DNA of 64,000 nt from Pisolithus tinctorius (taxonomy: Eukaryota; Basidiomycota; Agaricomycetes; Boletales; Pisolithaceae): NCBI GenBank assembly GCA_024663395.1, contig JANFAH010000029.1, forward strand, positions 620,001 through 684,000, read 5' to 3'. Positions 34,400-45,737 of the stretch are shown here, one piece after another. Every line of letters begins with the position of its first letter. The stretch's first letter is position 1. The notes under the pieces were generated by a model. The model worked only from the letters and a program-made list of their open reading frames with translations, had not been told where the DNA came from and did not search any database. Position numbers and translations under genes: made by a program.

Positions 34400-35525
34400 T
34401 CAGAAACCATTGGTGCGCTTCTTCCCAGCATGGGTAGTGGCCTTGGCTATTTCTAGTGTCATGCTAGCTGGGGCCCAATCTTCAGTGTCAGTAATAAAAA
34501 TGTCTTTGTCAGCCTTCTTGTGTTTTTTGAGCTTTGGCTTGGCCCGGCGAGGAACTGGAGCCACCAACTCCTCTGAGTCCTCTTCATCGCTTGTAAGGGG
34601 AGAAGTGCCACGGTTCTCAGTCGTGATGGCACTGAAGTTGAAGCCAGCATTATCAGAGGACCCAGCGCTGCTGATTCCGTTGGAGCACGAAGCATTGTTG
34701 TTGACATCAGAGCCACCGCCTAAGGAGGATGATGGGTTGCTGCTGACAGTGGAGCCACGCATCGCTCGGATGTGCACCACATTGTCATCCAAGTTGGGTT
34801 CAATGCAACACTTCAAGGCTTTCGAACCATTTTGTGAACGTTCCAGAAAAGCATGTCTACAAGAGATAGTAGATCACCTGTATGTAGTTATAAAAGAGAC
34901 ATACAAGTTCCACCAGGCCAATGTCTTGCGTGTCCAATCATCTTGATCTTTGAACATATCGACAATATACCATGCCATTTCTGCTAAGTCAATGTTCCCA
35001 GTTGTGTTTGTCCATTTCTGTTCTGCCCCAGAGTGAAATAAGCCTGGATTGGGAAGAGTGTCAAATCATAAGCATGTAGGCCTCTGGTAGTGACACTTAC
35101 GATGATGTGAACATATGCAATGATATGTGGTGTGACCTCTGTAAGGTCCCATGCACGATTCTTTGCCTTCTTCGAAGCATTGCTGGTAATGACGCCCTTT
35201 GCTGCTGCAGAAGGCCCGATGAAGAGGTGTACATGGAACTGCAATGAAAATTGAGTTAGAATATCATGATGTCTGAATTAACTTACCTGCCAAGCGATGT
35301 GACCACAAAAGAGGCCATGGTGCCGGTTTTGCGGATCATACAAACCATCTTTGTAGAAAAATGTCGGCCAATTCCATGTTGTGACAACAATGGTGCCAGT
35401 TTGAAGAGCAGTCATTGTGCTATGTGGCATTCCTCAGTTTACGCAAGCAAAAGAAGAGTAAATGCAGACTTACCCTGCTGGATCCTTCTTGAACAAGTCA
35501 AGTTTCTTGTGTGGACAAAGAAGTT
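34400..35525 (-). CDS. Uncharacterised multi-exon transposon-linked protein, 5' end missing
   Basis: Exons fit at 35525-35473 (FVHKKLDLFKKDPAG), 35432-35287 (ending GLFCGHIAWQ), 35238-35101 (FHVHLFIGPSAAAKG, TPHIIAYVHII), 35043 to about 34902 (MAWYIVDMFKDQDDW, TLAWWNL) and from about 34855 to 34400 (ERSQNGSKALKCC, then a Ser-rich linker and a basic stretch KPKLKKHKKADKD). All introns are 45-57 nt with GTAAGT or GTATGT donors. The family resembles multicopy fungal proteins with the FxGxVAW...IFIGPSA...IAY...WW order, often near transposons. Function unknown. The upstream part would lie toward 35.7 kb, where a solo LTR begins at 35772. The Ser-rich tail and basic patch suggest a nuclear protein, by inference only. 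Confidence 0.55.
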
Positions 35526-36174
35526 CTGTGAGCTCTATGCTACTCCCTTGTCACTCGTTCAGCCTTCAGACCTCTCCCTCCTCCCGGAACTACCCCTGTT
35601 CTCTACCCCGGTGCTATGGTGTTGACCTAGCACCTCTTTCCAGTCCTTGGTGGACCCAGCCTTGGTTCTCTCTTGGTCTCCGACCCCTGTTTTAACCAGC
35701 CTTGTCAACCCATTAGGAACTGAAGTGTCTTGGTTGTAGGGAACCGACTAGCCCACTCAATAGGCACCCGTTGTCACACACCAAAGGTGTTGTGGACATG
35801 GTTACAGCTGACTCTGCCTAACTCGTTGATGAGTTGCGCGCAATGCCCAAGCATGCAGATGAAGACTAAAGGCCTCATGCGTAGAAAGACTGTTGGACGT
35901 GAACAGTCATCCTTCGCACAAGATCGAGTCGTCAGTGCTAAAGAGAAAAGAGGAAGCGAGTTAAGCGCACATTAAAGGTTTTTAGCGCCCGTGTACGGCA
36001 TTCCGGTTTTCGTCATATCTCCACCATTTCCAAAGATATCGACTCCATTCCCATGCTCGCTTAAAGTGCTCAGCCCCACAATTCTTCCTTCCAAATTTGG
36101 AGAGGATCCTCGCACCCTACGTGTTACTACAGCACTCCATCCATCAGACGCTCATTTCGCAAAGTCCATCAATC

Positions 36175-36654
36175 ATGGCCGCCTCTTCGTCAATCATCTC
36201 GCTTGTCTCATTTGCCAGAGACAGTGGCTACATATATCTGCCAGGCATTCCCACCAGCTTCCATCCTGAAGCCCCCTGGTTCATCCCATCGTTGTCAGCC
36301 CCATCTCATCCCATGCAGCTTGGTCAGCGTGTTCTCCTTGTCAGTATGACTTCCAGAAGGACATTCTTTGGTCGCCTCAGGTCTGTCACTTGGTTAGAAT
36401 GGTCTTATGTGGTCATTTCAGTCCCCCCAGTTGATGAAGCATATGGATCGTTCCTCCCTGCTCCTTGCACCGTCTTTATTCCAGTCTCGTCCATCATTCT
36501 TCCCGCATTGCGACAGCTGCAGTATAACCTACTGTCCTCCAGCCTCCCTGATCGCATTCATGACGAGTATGACGTGCAACTTGCCTTCCTACTGCAAGAT
36601 CCAGCAGAAGACGTCCCTCCTTCTCCTCCTCCTCCATCAGAACCCCGTCCATGA
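36175..36654 (+). CDS. ORF within the U3 of the 1.8-kb LTR (159 residues), intact copy
   Basis: ATG at 36175 follows a CCATCAATC context and the stop is TGA. Recognisable blocks are SIISLVSFARDSGYIYLPG, SLSAPSHPMQLGQRVLL, TSRRTFFGRLRSV and FIPVSSIILPALRQLQ, followed by a short acidic/proline-rich end. The same 480-nt frame, with no length change, is found in all four LTR copies, across two diverged subfamilies. I recognise no domain. It lies upstream of the LTR TATA box, so in a full element it would be carried by the 3' end of the genomic transcript or by a separate promoter. Function unknown. Confidence 0.7.
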   Translation: MAASSSIISLVSFARDSGYIYLPGIPTSFHPEAPWFIPSLSAPSHPMQLGQRVLLVSMTSRRTFFGRLRSVTWLEWSYVVISVPPVDEAYGSFLPAPCTVFIPVSSIILPALRQLQYNLLSSSLPDRIHDEYDVQLAFLLQDPAEDVPPSPPPPSEPRP

Positions 36655-37091
36655 AGTTTTTGTTAACTTCGCTGAGAGGATGGAAGGGTGGGAGACGCGA
36701 TCGCATATGCTCTCATTGCCCCACAGACCCCCAACGCCCTAGCCCCCTTTGACGCCTGACTCATGCCCTTCAATTCTGGAATTAATACTTCCCTGTCTGG
36801 AAACACTGTCCATCTGTCATGCCATCTTTGGATCTAGAGATGTCTCCGCCGAGATCTGACTTGCATCGCCACCCCCTAATGTGATATCAGTGTGCTTACT
36901 CAGTTTCTGACTCTATTTGACTCGTTCTGTGATATTTTGACTATCCTTGACTCGTTCATTGCCAATACTTACCAATCTTCTTTGCTTGCTTACTTTTCAT
37001 TTCTCGCTTACTCATCATGATTACTCAGTCCTTACTCATTACTTACCAAGTGTTTGTGCCTTGTTTGTCACAAGCTGTGCTCCCCCCTCAG

Positions 37092-37099
37092 TATATAAA
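37092..37099 (+). promoter_or_regulatory. TATA box of the solo LTR
   Basis: TATATAAA sits in a pyrimidine-rich context about 545 bp before the LTR end. The inverted copy has TTTATATA at 47313-47320 in the equivalent place. Confidence 0.6.
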
Positions 37100-37642
37100 C
37101 CCCCATGTACTTAGCTACCCACAATCAATCAGAATCAGGAATCAATCAAGAAGTCATTCAGAAGAAGTCAGTTCAGCTCAGTGCCTATCTCGTCGTCGAC
37201 AGTTGAGGCTCCACGAAGGGGTCTATCTGTCATCATTCATATCCTTGGTAGTTGAGGCTCATTCGGAAGAGTCTATCTACCACCATTATCTGAAGCTCCA
37301 TCCCCACTTAGTCAGCAAGTCTTGCTTAGTCATCCTCCCACTCCTGCATAACTCGTCATCGACTTGTGCAAGGAGCACATTTACTTGAAGTCCATTACTT
37401 GAAGTACCTTTCGGCTGAACACCTTCGCTCTGTTCAGCGTCCCCTTCTCAATTGGCATTCATTCATCCTCTCCTGCGTAACTCGTCGTCGACTTGTGCCA
37501 GGAGCACCTCTACTTGAAGTCCCCCCCCACATTCAGGTTTCTGCCCTCCAGGTTCCGCAGAGGCACACCACCACTCGCTCTACTTTTGTCTTTTGTGTTG
37601 GTTTTGGTTGGTTCCCACTGCCTTTCCACACTTTGACTCACA

Positions 37643-40340
37643 CCGTTGGTGGCCAAGTGTAGTGCAGTCACCTATCCCCACCTAATACTAAAGTTTGCTA
37701 ACCCCCCTGACGTCAACCCCACCTTGGAGCATGAATTTGCTTGCAAGACACCCCAGGCTTCAGCCCATCTGACAAACCCCTGACTCTGCCGGTCTGTTTC
37801 CCAGCTCACCCACTCGCCCTGGAACTTGTATGTTTGCGAGGCCCCTTCGGGTACCAGCTGACCCCTCACCTTCCCCTAACCATTGCCACTGGCACCCCAC
37901 CATCGACTTGGGAACTCCGGTCCTACCCACTCTCCCAACTCCGGTCTTACCAGTTGTCTTTTGGCCTGCCGGTCTTCACTGGCCTTCTTGTTTCCTCTTG
38001 GGCTCTGGTTCCAGCCTTCATACCCTCACCTTTGACTATGACACTCCTTACTATCCCTGTACCAGTCTGGCCTGCTCTGCTGGCCTTGTGTCTCTGGTTT
38101 TAAAGCTTTTCCAGCCTTGAAAAAGCTTCCCGAAACTGGTCTTAACACCTGTTAAGCCGGTCTTGGCATTCTCAGTACTTGGACTTGCAACTCCGGTGGT
38201 AGTACTCCTACTGCCCATCCAGTACTCCACTCCATGGTCCTAGCCCATACCTTGTACCCCTGTAGACTTGGGAAGTCTACCCTAAGAGGGGGATAAGGGA
38301 CCTCGCTAGTGACCTACTCTCTCCCAAACCCCTGTCTGCTACCTCTCCAGTGCCCTCAGCACAGCACCACTCAGTCCCTGCACACCAGTTCCCAGTTCCT
38401 TGGCCTGGTCCTTGCATACTGAAGCACTCCCAAACCACCTGCCCTGGGTTGCTCCCAGCCCCTGACATTTGTGTTGGTACTCTGGTCTCACTGTCTCAAT
38501 GGTCCTTGGCCTCAGTGATTGTGTGTTCATGGGTCTCACTGGTCTTGGCCTCCTGTTGTCAGCCTTTTGGCTGGACAACCCCTAGGCCTCACCCAGTCTC
38601 CAGACCCCCTGAACCGGTCCTCCAATGGCCCTTTTGGCCTTCAGGCTTCTCACCACTGGAGAACCCACCTCCAACCAACTCCAGACACCCCTAAACTGGA
38701 CTCAACACCTGGACTCACCTCCTGTTGACATCCCTAGGCCTTCATTGAACCAGTCTCATGACCTGCTGGTCCCCGGTTCATGCCTAACTATGTCAAGCCC
38801 TCTGGTCCTTGTCCAGACCAAACTCTAGCTGTTGTAGACAGCCCCTAGTCCCTCACTGTCCTCCAGAAGCCCATCTGGCCTGTTCCAAGGTGCTCGGCAC
38901 TTGGGCTTGCCACTTCCGGCCTCGGGTTCACACCTTGCTACCCCTGGTTACCCCAGTCTCAGTGTTAGCCCGCCGGCCCACACTGTTTTGGCCTCCAGTC
39001 GTCAGCCAACCAGCTGGATGGCACCTCAGGTCACCTCTAGCCACCCCAAACCCCTCTGACACCTTCAGACCAGCCTCCAGCCAGCCACTCTGGCCCTGCC
39101 CAACCCCAGACCGGTCTCCCTTTGACATTTCTGGCCTTCCAGCCCTTCCCAGGTCCAAACCAGTCTCCAACTAGCCTTCCTGGCCTGTCCTGACCACCAG
39201 ACTGGTCTCCTGATGGCCTCTGGTCTTCTCTGGCTCCAGACCGGTCCCCACCTGTCTGTTCAAGCCCTCTCCGACCCTCAGACTGGTTCCCGGCCTTCCT
39301 GGCCTTCTGTCCCCTTGACCAGTCTTTGGTTTTGCTGTTTTCTCCAGACCAGTCACTTTAGCACAACTGGCTCCACCACTCCCAGTCTCAGTCTCCAGCT
39401 TTTGCCACCCCCAGCCTGAGCCACCCTCGGTCTCAGCCTTTGGCTTTGACCCCTGTCTCTAGCTCTGGTCTCCTGTTTCCTTGTTATATGTTTTCTCAGT
39501 TTTTCTGTTATCTGTTATCCTTTTCTGTAGATACACACTTTCAGACCCTATGACCCCCTAGAGCAGACCTTGGACCCGTTCTGGCCTTCTCAGCACTTCT
39601 CATGACCCTCAGTACCCCTGCAGTTGCACTCCCAGTCCAAGCAGTGCATTCCTAGACCAGTTTTCTGGCCTTCCTGGCACCCACCCAGCCTTTGTGTCAT
39701 TCCAGTGTCACTCAGCAGCACACTGGTACACCCCTGGACCATCTTTTGGTCATCCCTGGACCTCTCTGGACCATCTCGGCCTCCATGTTGCCCTGAACTG
39801 GCTTTGAAGCACACATCCAGCCCTAGTGGCACACTCCTGGTACATTAGTTGGACATTACCAGTCCCCTGCACATCTTCAGTCTCCAGTTTCCCCTGACCT
39901 GGCTCTGAAGCACACCCCTAGGCCTTACCTGGCCATTCCTGACCTGCCTTAACCCAACTCCAAAGTGCAACTCTGACCCCCCTGAAAACACTGGCTACAG
40001 CTTTCAGCTGTCTCTGGAAACCCCCATATAGCCGGTCTAATCACTTCCGGACTCAGCTTTGCCTTGTCCCGGCCTGCTGAACTGTCTGGCAGCCTCCTAG
40101 ACCGGCCTCCAGCCTGTTTGTTGTTGCTTCTCCAGCCTTGGGTTCCCAGAACAGTCTTCGGACTTGACCCTTGCCCCCAAACCTGGCTTATGCCATTCTG
40201 GTCTGAACTACTGGACCTCCAGTCATTGCTGGCCTGTCTCCCAGCCCTCGGGCTCACCCTTGGCACTGTGTGTGCACTCGGACTCACTCCTAGTCATTGG
40301 ACCTCACTGCATAACCCTCTGAACATATTTCCCTATGGAA
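37643..40340. other. Strand-asymmetric pyrimidine-rich region without genes
   Basis: The plus strand is dominated by C and T with recurring words CCAGTCTGG, CCGGTC, TGGCCTTC and CCTGACC. CCTAAGAGGGGGATA at about 38280 resembles the polypurine tract found between the two LTRs at 41260. The region shares vocabulary with the LTR pair that follows and may be an older, degraded copy of a related element. I see no supported coding region. Confidence 0.5.
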
Positions 40341-41237
40341 TGTCATATCCATGACTCTTGGACTCAGTCCCAGTCCAGTCCGGACCCCTAGCCCCTATCT
40401 CCGGTCAAGTCCAGTCCTAGTCCAGCCTAGAGAACTCAACTCCAGCTCTAGGAATCTGGTCTAAATAACTTAAGTCCGGTGTTTTAACCCTATCTCCAGT
40501 CCATTTCGGTCTCCCAGCCTTGCACTGCTCCACCCCAGTCCTCCCAGGTCTATGACCGGGTGACCTGGACATAACTCCGGTCTGTTTTCATTTGTTTGTG
40601 CTATATTTAGTCTCATCCTTTTGTCTAACTCTGCTTACTGTACATATCCTGTGTCTGACCCCGGTTATGCTGGTCACCTGGACTTTGGCTATTAGCCTCT
40701 GCATAGCCACTGTGGCTATCCTTGTCTTGCTAATCATCTCACTAATAGCTTATTCACAAGTCCAGCTCTATGTTCATTATCCTGGACTGGCCTCCTGTAT
40801 TTAACCCCTGTACATACTTCGTAGCACCCCAGTCAGAATATCAATTAAGTATTACCCTTGACTCCTGTATTACCCCTTGAAGACTACTCTATAGCTAAGG
40901 CCAAGCCTTAAGCTATCCCTGGCCCCTGTCCCAGACCTCTCCCCAGCTTGCATAAGGGTACAGCACATAAGCTGAGACCAAGGGAGGTAGATCCAACCCT
41001 GTACTGGCTTCCCCTTGTGTGCACTCCAAGACCGGTCAGTTTCCCATGCTACCGGCCTTGTTCCTGTGCTCCCAGCCTTAAGTCCAGCCCTCCAGATTTA
41101 GCCCCTAGCCTCCGGCCTCAACTCCAGTCCAACCGGACTTGGCCCCTGTCTCTCGGCCTTGACTTTGGCCACTCAGACTTAACCCCTGTCACCCAGTCTT
41201 GAAGCCTGGTCACCCGAGGGTGAACCTGTACTTGACA
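40341..41237 (+). repeat. LTR (left of a pair), about 897 bp
   Basis: It starts TGTCATATCCATGACTC and ends CTGTACTTGACA. The same start and end words define the adjacent copy at 41275-42198. Orientation is set by the purine tract before the right copy. Confidence 0.8.
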
Positions 41238-41274
41238 TGGAACCTCAAGGGTTTGGTTCCTAAGAGGGGGATAC
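41238..41274 (+). other. 37-bp remnant of retrotransposon interior
   Basis: The only sequence between the two LTRs begins TGGAACCTCAAGG (a TGG start is typical of tRNA-primed binding sites) and ends CCTAAGAGGGGGATAC, a polypurine tract. The whole internal region has been deleted between these two functional sites. Confidence 0.7.
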
Positions 41275-42198
41275 TGTCATATCCATGACTCTCAGACTCA
41301 GTCCCAGTCCAGTCCGGACCCCTAGCCCGTATCTCCGGTCAAGTCCGGTCCTAGTCCAGCCTAGAAAACCTAACTCTGGCTTAGAGAACTCAACTCCAGC
41401 CCCAGGAAACCCAACTCTGGTCTAAATAACTTAAGTCCAGTGTTTTACCCCTATCTCCGGTCCATTTCAGCCTCCTGGCCTTGCACTGCTCCACCCTGGT
41501 CCTCCCAGGTCTATGTCTGGGTTACCCAGACATAACTCCAGTCTGTTTCCCTTTGTTTGTACTATATTTAGTCTAGCCCATTCATCTGACTTTGCTTACT
41601 GTACAATCCTGTGTCCAACCCTGGTTATGCTGGTCACCCAGACTCTAGCTATTAGCCTCGGCACAGCCACTGTGGCTATCCTCACTTTTGCTAATCATCT
41701 TGCTAATAGCTTATTCACAAGTCCAGCTTCATGTTCATTACTCCAGACCAGCCTCATGTATTTAACCCCTGTACATACTTTGTAGCACCCTCAGTCAGAA
41801 TATCAATTTAGTATTACCCTCAACTCCTGTACTACACCCCGAGACTACTCTATAGCTAAGGCTGAGCCTTAAGCTATCCCTGGCCCCTGTCCCAGACCTC
41901 TCCCCGGCTTGCATAAGGGTACAGCACATAAGCTGAGACCAAGGGAGGTAGATCCAACCCCGGACCAGCTTCCCCTTGTGCACACTCCAAGACTGGTCAG
42001 TTTCCCATGCTACCGGCCTTATTCCTGCGCTCCTGGTCTTAAGTCTGGTCCTCCGGACTTAGCCCCTAACCTCTGGCCTCAACTCTGGTCCAACCGGACT
42101 TGGCCCCTGTCTCTCAGCCTTGACTTTGGCCACTCAGACTTACCCCCTGTCACCCGGTCTTGAAGCCTGGTCCCCTGAGGGTAAACCTGTACTTGACA
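41275..42198 (+). repeat. LTR (right of a pair), about 924 bp, truncating a TET/JBP-like gene
   Basis: It has the same termini as the left copy. Its outer edge at 42198/42199 falls within the minus-strand dioxygenase frame, directly after the codons for VDGTDGDQA. I found no matching target duplication at the outer flanks (TGGAA on the left, GCATG on the right), so the left flank may have been rearranged. Confidence 0.78.
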
Positions 42199-43064
42199 GC
42201 ATGCCTGATCGCCATCTGTGCCATCGACCTGATGAACCAATGCCACTCCTGACATTGCGAGTACAGTGCCGGAATTGTATCGGAACTGCATTCCCAGCTC
42301 TGGGACGATAAAGTCCAGGGGAGCGTAGCGTCTGACTGTCAACAACGTGTCCAACCATACCTTTTGGCCATTTGTATCTTTATGGGGGGGAGAGTTCTGA
42401 TTTACCATTAATGACATGGAACTGTAGATGCTGTTCCAGATTGGCAATATGGCCTGCATATCTTTGTCTTGCCACACAGCTGCTGTCAATCTGAGTCACA
42501 CAAGTGCCTCCCACCCATGTAGGTACATCTTCAGGTGCATGATATGCAATGCACCCGATAGAATGGCATGTAGCCCAGCCATGCTATCTAGCCATTGACA
42601 GGTCTCCTTTGGTCGAGACTTTTCTTTTAACAGTAGTGATACTTCCGGGTGATGTGAAAGGTTGCTGGGCTGTTGGCAGAGTTACAGGAGTGAAATCATC
42701 TTCAAATGGATAATGACTCACCCCACACCCTTGCTGAAACCACGCTGGTGAGAGGTCGATGGCACCTTTAAGATCTGTGGCTTTGTGAAAATGGTTTGAA
42801 TCGTGCCACCAGCTGCCTGCCCCATTGGACTTCATGCTCCGCACAAGTGGGATACTGAGGCTGCCCAACAAATTCCAAATCTCGGCCTGATCGGATTGTT
42901 AGCAAAGTGCGGGATGCTCCATTCAATTTTACAACCTGATATGCCTGCCCAAACACATCCAGGAGATACCACAGGAGGATGTTTCCCTCTTTGTCAATTA
43001 CTGCTGCTGGATGATTGATTTCTGTGTAAGTTGAACGGTCTGCGATGGCATTTGCATCCTGCAT
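42199..43064 (-). pseudogene. Second TET/JBP-like dioxygenase copy, 3' end lost
   Basis: Minus-strand segments read INHPAAVIDKEGNILLWYLL (about 43005-42946), then IDLSPAWFQQGCGVSHYP (about 42758-42705), then ILPIWNSIYSSMSLMVN, the iron-binding HKD, WLDTLLTVRRYAP, VPELGMQFRYNSGTVLAM and LVHQ (42460-42230). This is the same domain order as the copy at 30897-31910, so it is a paralogue. The frame runs into an LTR at 42198, removing the C-terminus with the 2-oxoglutarate-binding end. The 5' part (42648 upward) is inside a large palindrome and duplicated at 45738-46154. Confidence 0.72.
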
Positions 43065-43614
43065 TTCCTCTACAATGACTGCGAGAGTCTTAGCCTTTCA
43101 AATTTCGTGGATGGATGGACTTACTGCATTCACAATATGCTGCAGCTATGACCAGCAAAATGTGATCCACTTCACAAGCTATCTGCAATGGAATCAACAC
43201 ATGTGGGAGGGTGCGTGGGCTGCCAATGACCTCCTCACGCAATCTGGACATCATGTATGCAGATACACAGTCTGTCAGCTCCATTTTCCAATTACCCAGG
43301 AGGCTTTTGGGGCTTTGAAATGGGGTCATTGTATGGCAGACAAGCAGCAGATCATTGGACCGAAATTCTAAGATTGTTGGTACAGGCCGACAATCAGACA
43401 AATCAGTATTTGAATTACAGAAATGCCTGGCACCCGATGTATTATCAAGTGCCAACAAGGAAATTCAAGCTATCGAAGGTCAGTGATATTGCCCCTTTGA
43501 ATTGTTTCTATTGTCCAGCCTCATAGATGTATCCACATGACAATTCCATCTTTATAATCTCTGTATATGCTCAAGTTGATATATAATGTGATGATGGCGC
43601 CCTTGTTCCCACTA

Positions 43615-43831
43615 CAGCAAGGGACAAAAGTGTTGCAATGTTTGTGATGTGTGAATTGTTGCTGATGTAGCTTGTGATATTCTGCACAGATAATCATGAT
43701 ACCTATACCATTGGAAAGGGATGACTCTAAGCTTTCCAGAGAACTAAGGTTCAGTCAAAACAAAGCAATACATGCTGAGATACACCCTATTCTTTACAAA
43801 ATGTGCATTGCAACGCTTTTGTCCCTGACTG
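43615..43831. mobile_element. 217-bp Tc1/mariner-type MITE (left arm copy)
   Basis: The left end is TA followed by CAGCAAGGGACAAAAGTGTT. The right end, reverse complemented, begins CAGTCAGGGACAAAAGCGTT. The terminal CAGT and ACAAAAG words are typical of Tc1/mariner inverted repeats. The TA is present on the left, but the right flank reads GT. No coding capacity. Confidence 0.65.
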
Positions 43832-44970
43832 GTGAAATCATGAAATGTGACCTTTTGATGGGATTGACGGCATGGAGGATGGGAAAAAATGCTTACATAA
43901 TAAACCACATGATCTTCTAGATGATTTGTCAGCATGTAAACAATGACAAACATTGGACTTGTACCATTAATCCTCCCTCTTTTACCACAACTCATGAAAT
44001 CATCTCTCTAGCTCACATGGTCATTTTCTCAAGGAATTCTTATCAAATACTGGTGGCCACCACAGTGCCATCAGTATAACATGCTCTCAGAACCATCAGT
44101 CCCTTAAAAAACCTGCTGTCAGTCATTTCCTGGACTGTTTCCCCCCCCATGCCTGATGTGTTCTGGGACTAATCAGTACTTGGAAGGCTGAAAATGTTAT
44201 GGAGGTCAATCTGGCACTTCAGAACATGATGTACAAACCAGTCCCCTCTCAACCAATGCATTTCTGGCACAGGGACACTGATATGGAAGTTGGGGTGAGA
44301 CAAAACCTCCTGGTGCTCTGAGCACCATAAGAGGGTTCACTAGATCTTGCTCTGATCTGAACTGTAGATGACTGGGGAAGGATTATTTGGTCATATGTGA
44401 CCAAAGGCAATATTCAGGGCCAGATGGAAGCACAGGATTCTGCTCCATGGCAGTTCAGTAGCATATCCTTCTGATGACACCCAGGGATAAAGAGGATTTT
44501 GTCTTGCCCTAACTTCCATACCACTGTCCCTGTGCCAGAAATGCATTGGTTGAGAGGGGACTGGTTTGTACATCATGTTCTGAAGTGCCAGATTGACCTC
44601 CATAACATTTTCAGCCTTCCAAGTACTGATTAGTCCCAGAACACATCAGGCATGGGGGGGGAAACAGTCCAGGAAATGACTGACAGCAGGTTTTTTAAGG
44701 GACTGATGGTTCTGAGAGCATGTTATACTGATGGCACTGTGGTGGCCACCAGTATTTGATAAGAATTCCTTGAGAAAATGACCATGTGAGCTAGAGAGAT
44801 GATTTCATGAGTTGTGGTAAAAGAGGGAGGATTAATGGTACAAGTCCAATGTTTGTCATTGTTTACATGCTGACAAATCATCTAGAAGATCATGTGGTTT
44901 ATTATGTAAGCATTTTTTCCCATCCTCCATGCCGTCAATCCCATCAAAAGGTCACATTTCATGATTTCAC

Positions 44971-45187
44971 CAGTCAGGGACAAAAGCGTTGCAATGCACA
45001 TTTTGTAAAGAATAGGGTGTATCTCAGCATGTATTGCTTTGTTTTGACTGAACCTTAGTTCTCTGGAAAGCTTAGAGTCATCCCTTTCCAATGGTATAGG
45101 TATCATGATTATCTGTGCAGAATATCACAAGCTACATCAGCAACAATTCACACATCACAAACATTGCAACACTTTTGTCCCTTGCTG
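44971..45187. mobile_element. 217-bp Tc1/mariner-type MITE (right arm copy)
   Basis: This is the mirror image of 43615-43831 inside the palindrome, created by the large duplication rather than by an independent insertion. Confidence 0.65.
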
Positions 45188-45737
45188 TAGTGGGAACAAG
45201 GGCGCCATCATCACATTATATATCAACTTGAGCATATACAGAGATTATAAAGATGGAATTGTCATGTGGATACATCTATGAGGCTGGACAATAGAAACAA
45301 TTCAAAGGGGCAATATCACTGACCTTCGATAGCTTGAATTTCCTTGTTGGCACTTGATAATACATCGGGTGCCAGGCATTTCTGTAATTCAAATACTGAT
45401 TTGTCTGATTGTCGGCCTGTACCAACAATCTTAGAATTTCGGTCCAATGATCTGCTGCTTGTCTGCCATACAATGACCCCATTTCAAAGCCCCAAAAGCC
45501 TCCTGGGTAATTGGAAAATGGAGCTGACAGACTGTGTATCTGCATACATGATGTCCAGATTGCGTGAGGAGGTCATTGGCAGCCCACGCACCCTCCCACA
45601 TGTGTTGATTCCATTGCAGATAGCTTGTGAAGTGGATCACATTTTGCTGGTCATAGCTGCAGCATATTGTGAATGCAGTAAGTCCATCCATCCACGAAAT
45701 TTGAAAGGCTAAGACTCTCGCAGTCATTGTAGAGGAA

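Larger units (their letters stand above)
35772..37642 (+). repeat. Solo LTR, 1,871 bp, 4-bp target duplication CCGT
   Basis: It starts TGTCACACACCAAAGGTGTT and ends TTTGACTCACA. It is flanked by CCGT on both sides (35768-35771 and 37643-37646), so it is a solo LTR left by recombination. Three further copies lie at 46786-48639, 54919-56729 and 58630-60440. A TATA box lies at 37092, so U3 is about 1.3 kb and R/U5 about 0.5 kb. The U3 contains the 480-nt ORF at 36175. Confidence 0.88.

Noticed and set aside
37643..40340. Many proline/serine-rich ORFs in the pyrimidine-rich region
   Set aside because: Strand composition alone keeps stops rare and makes such frames; no motif or splicing pattern supports them.
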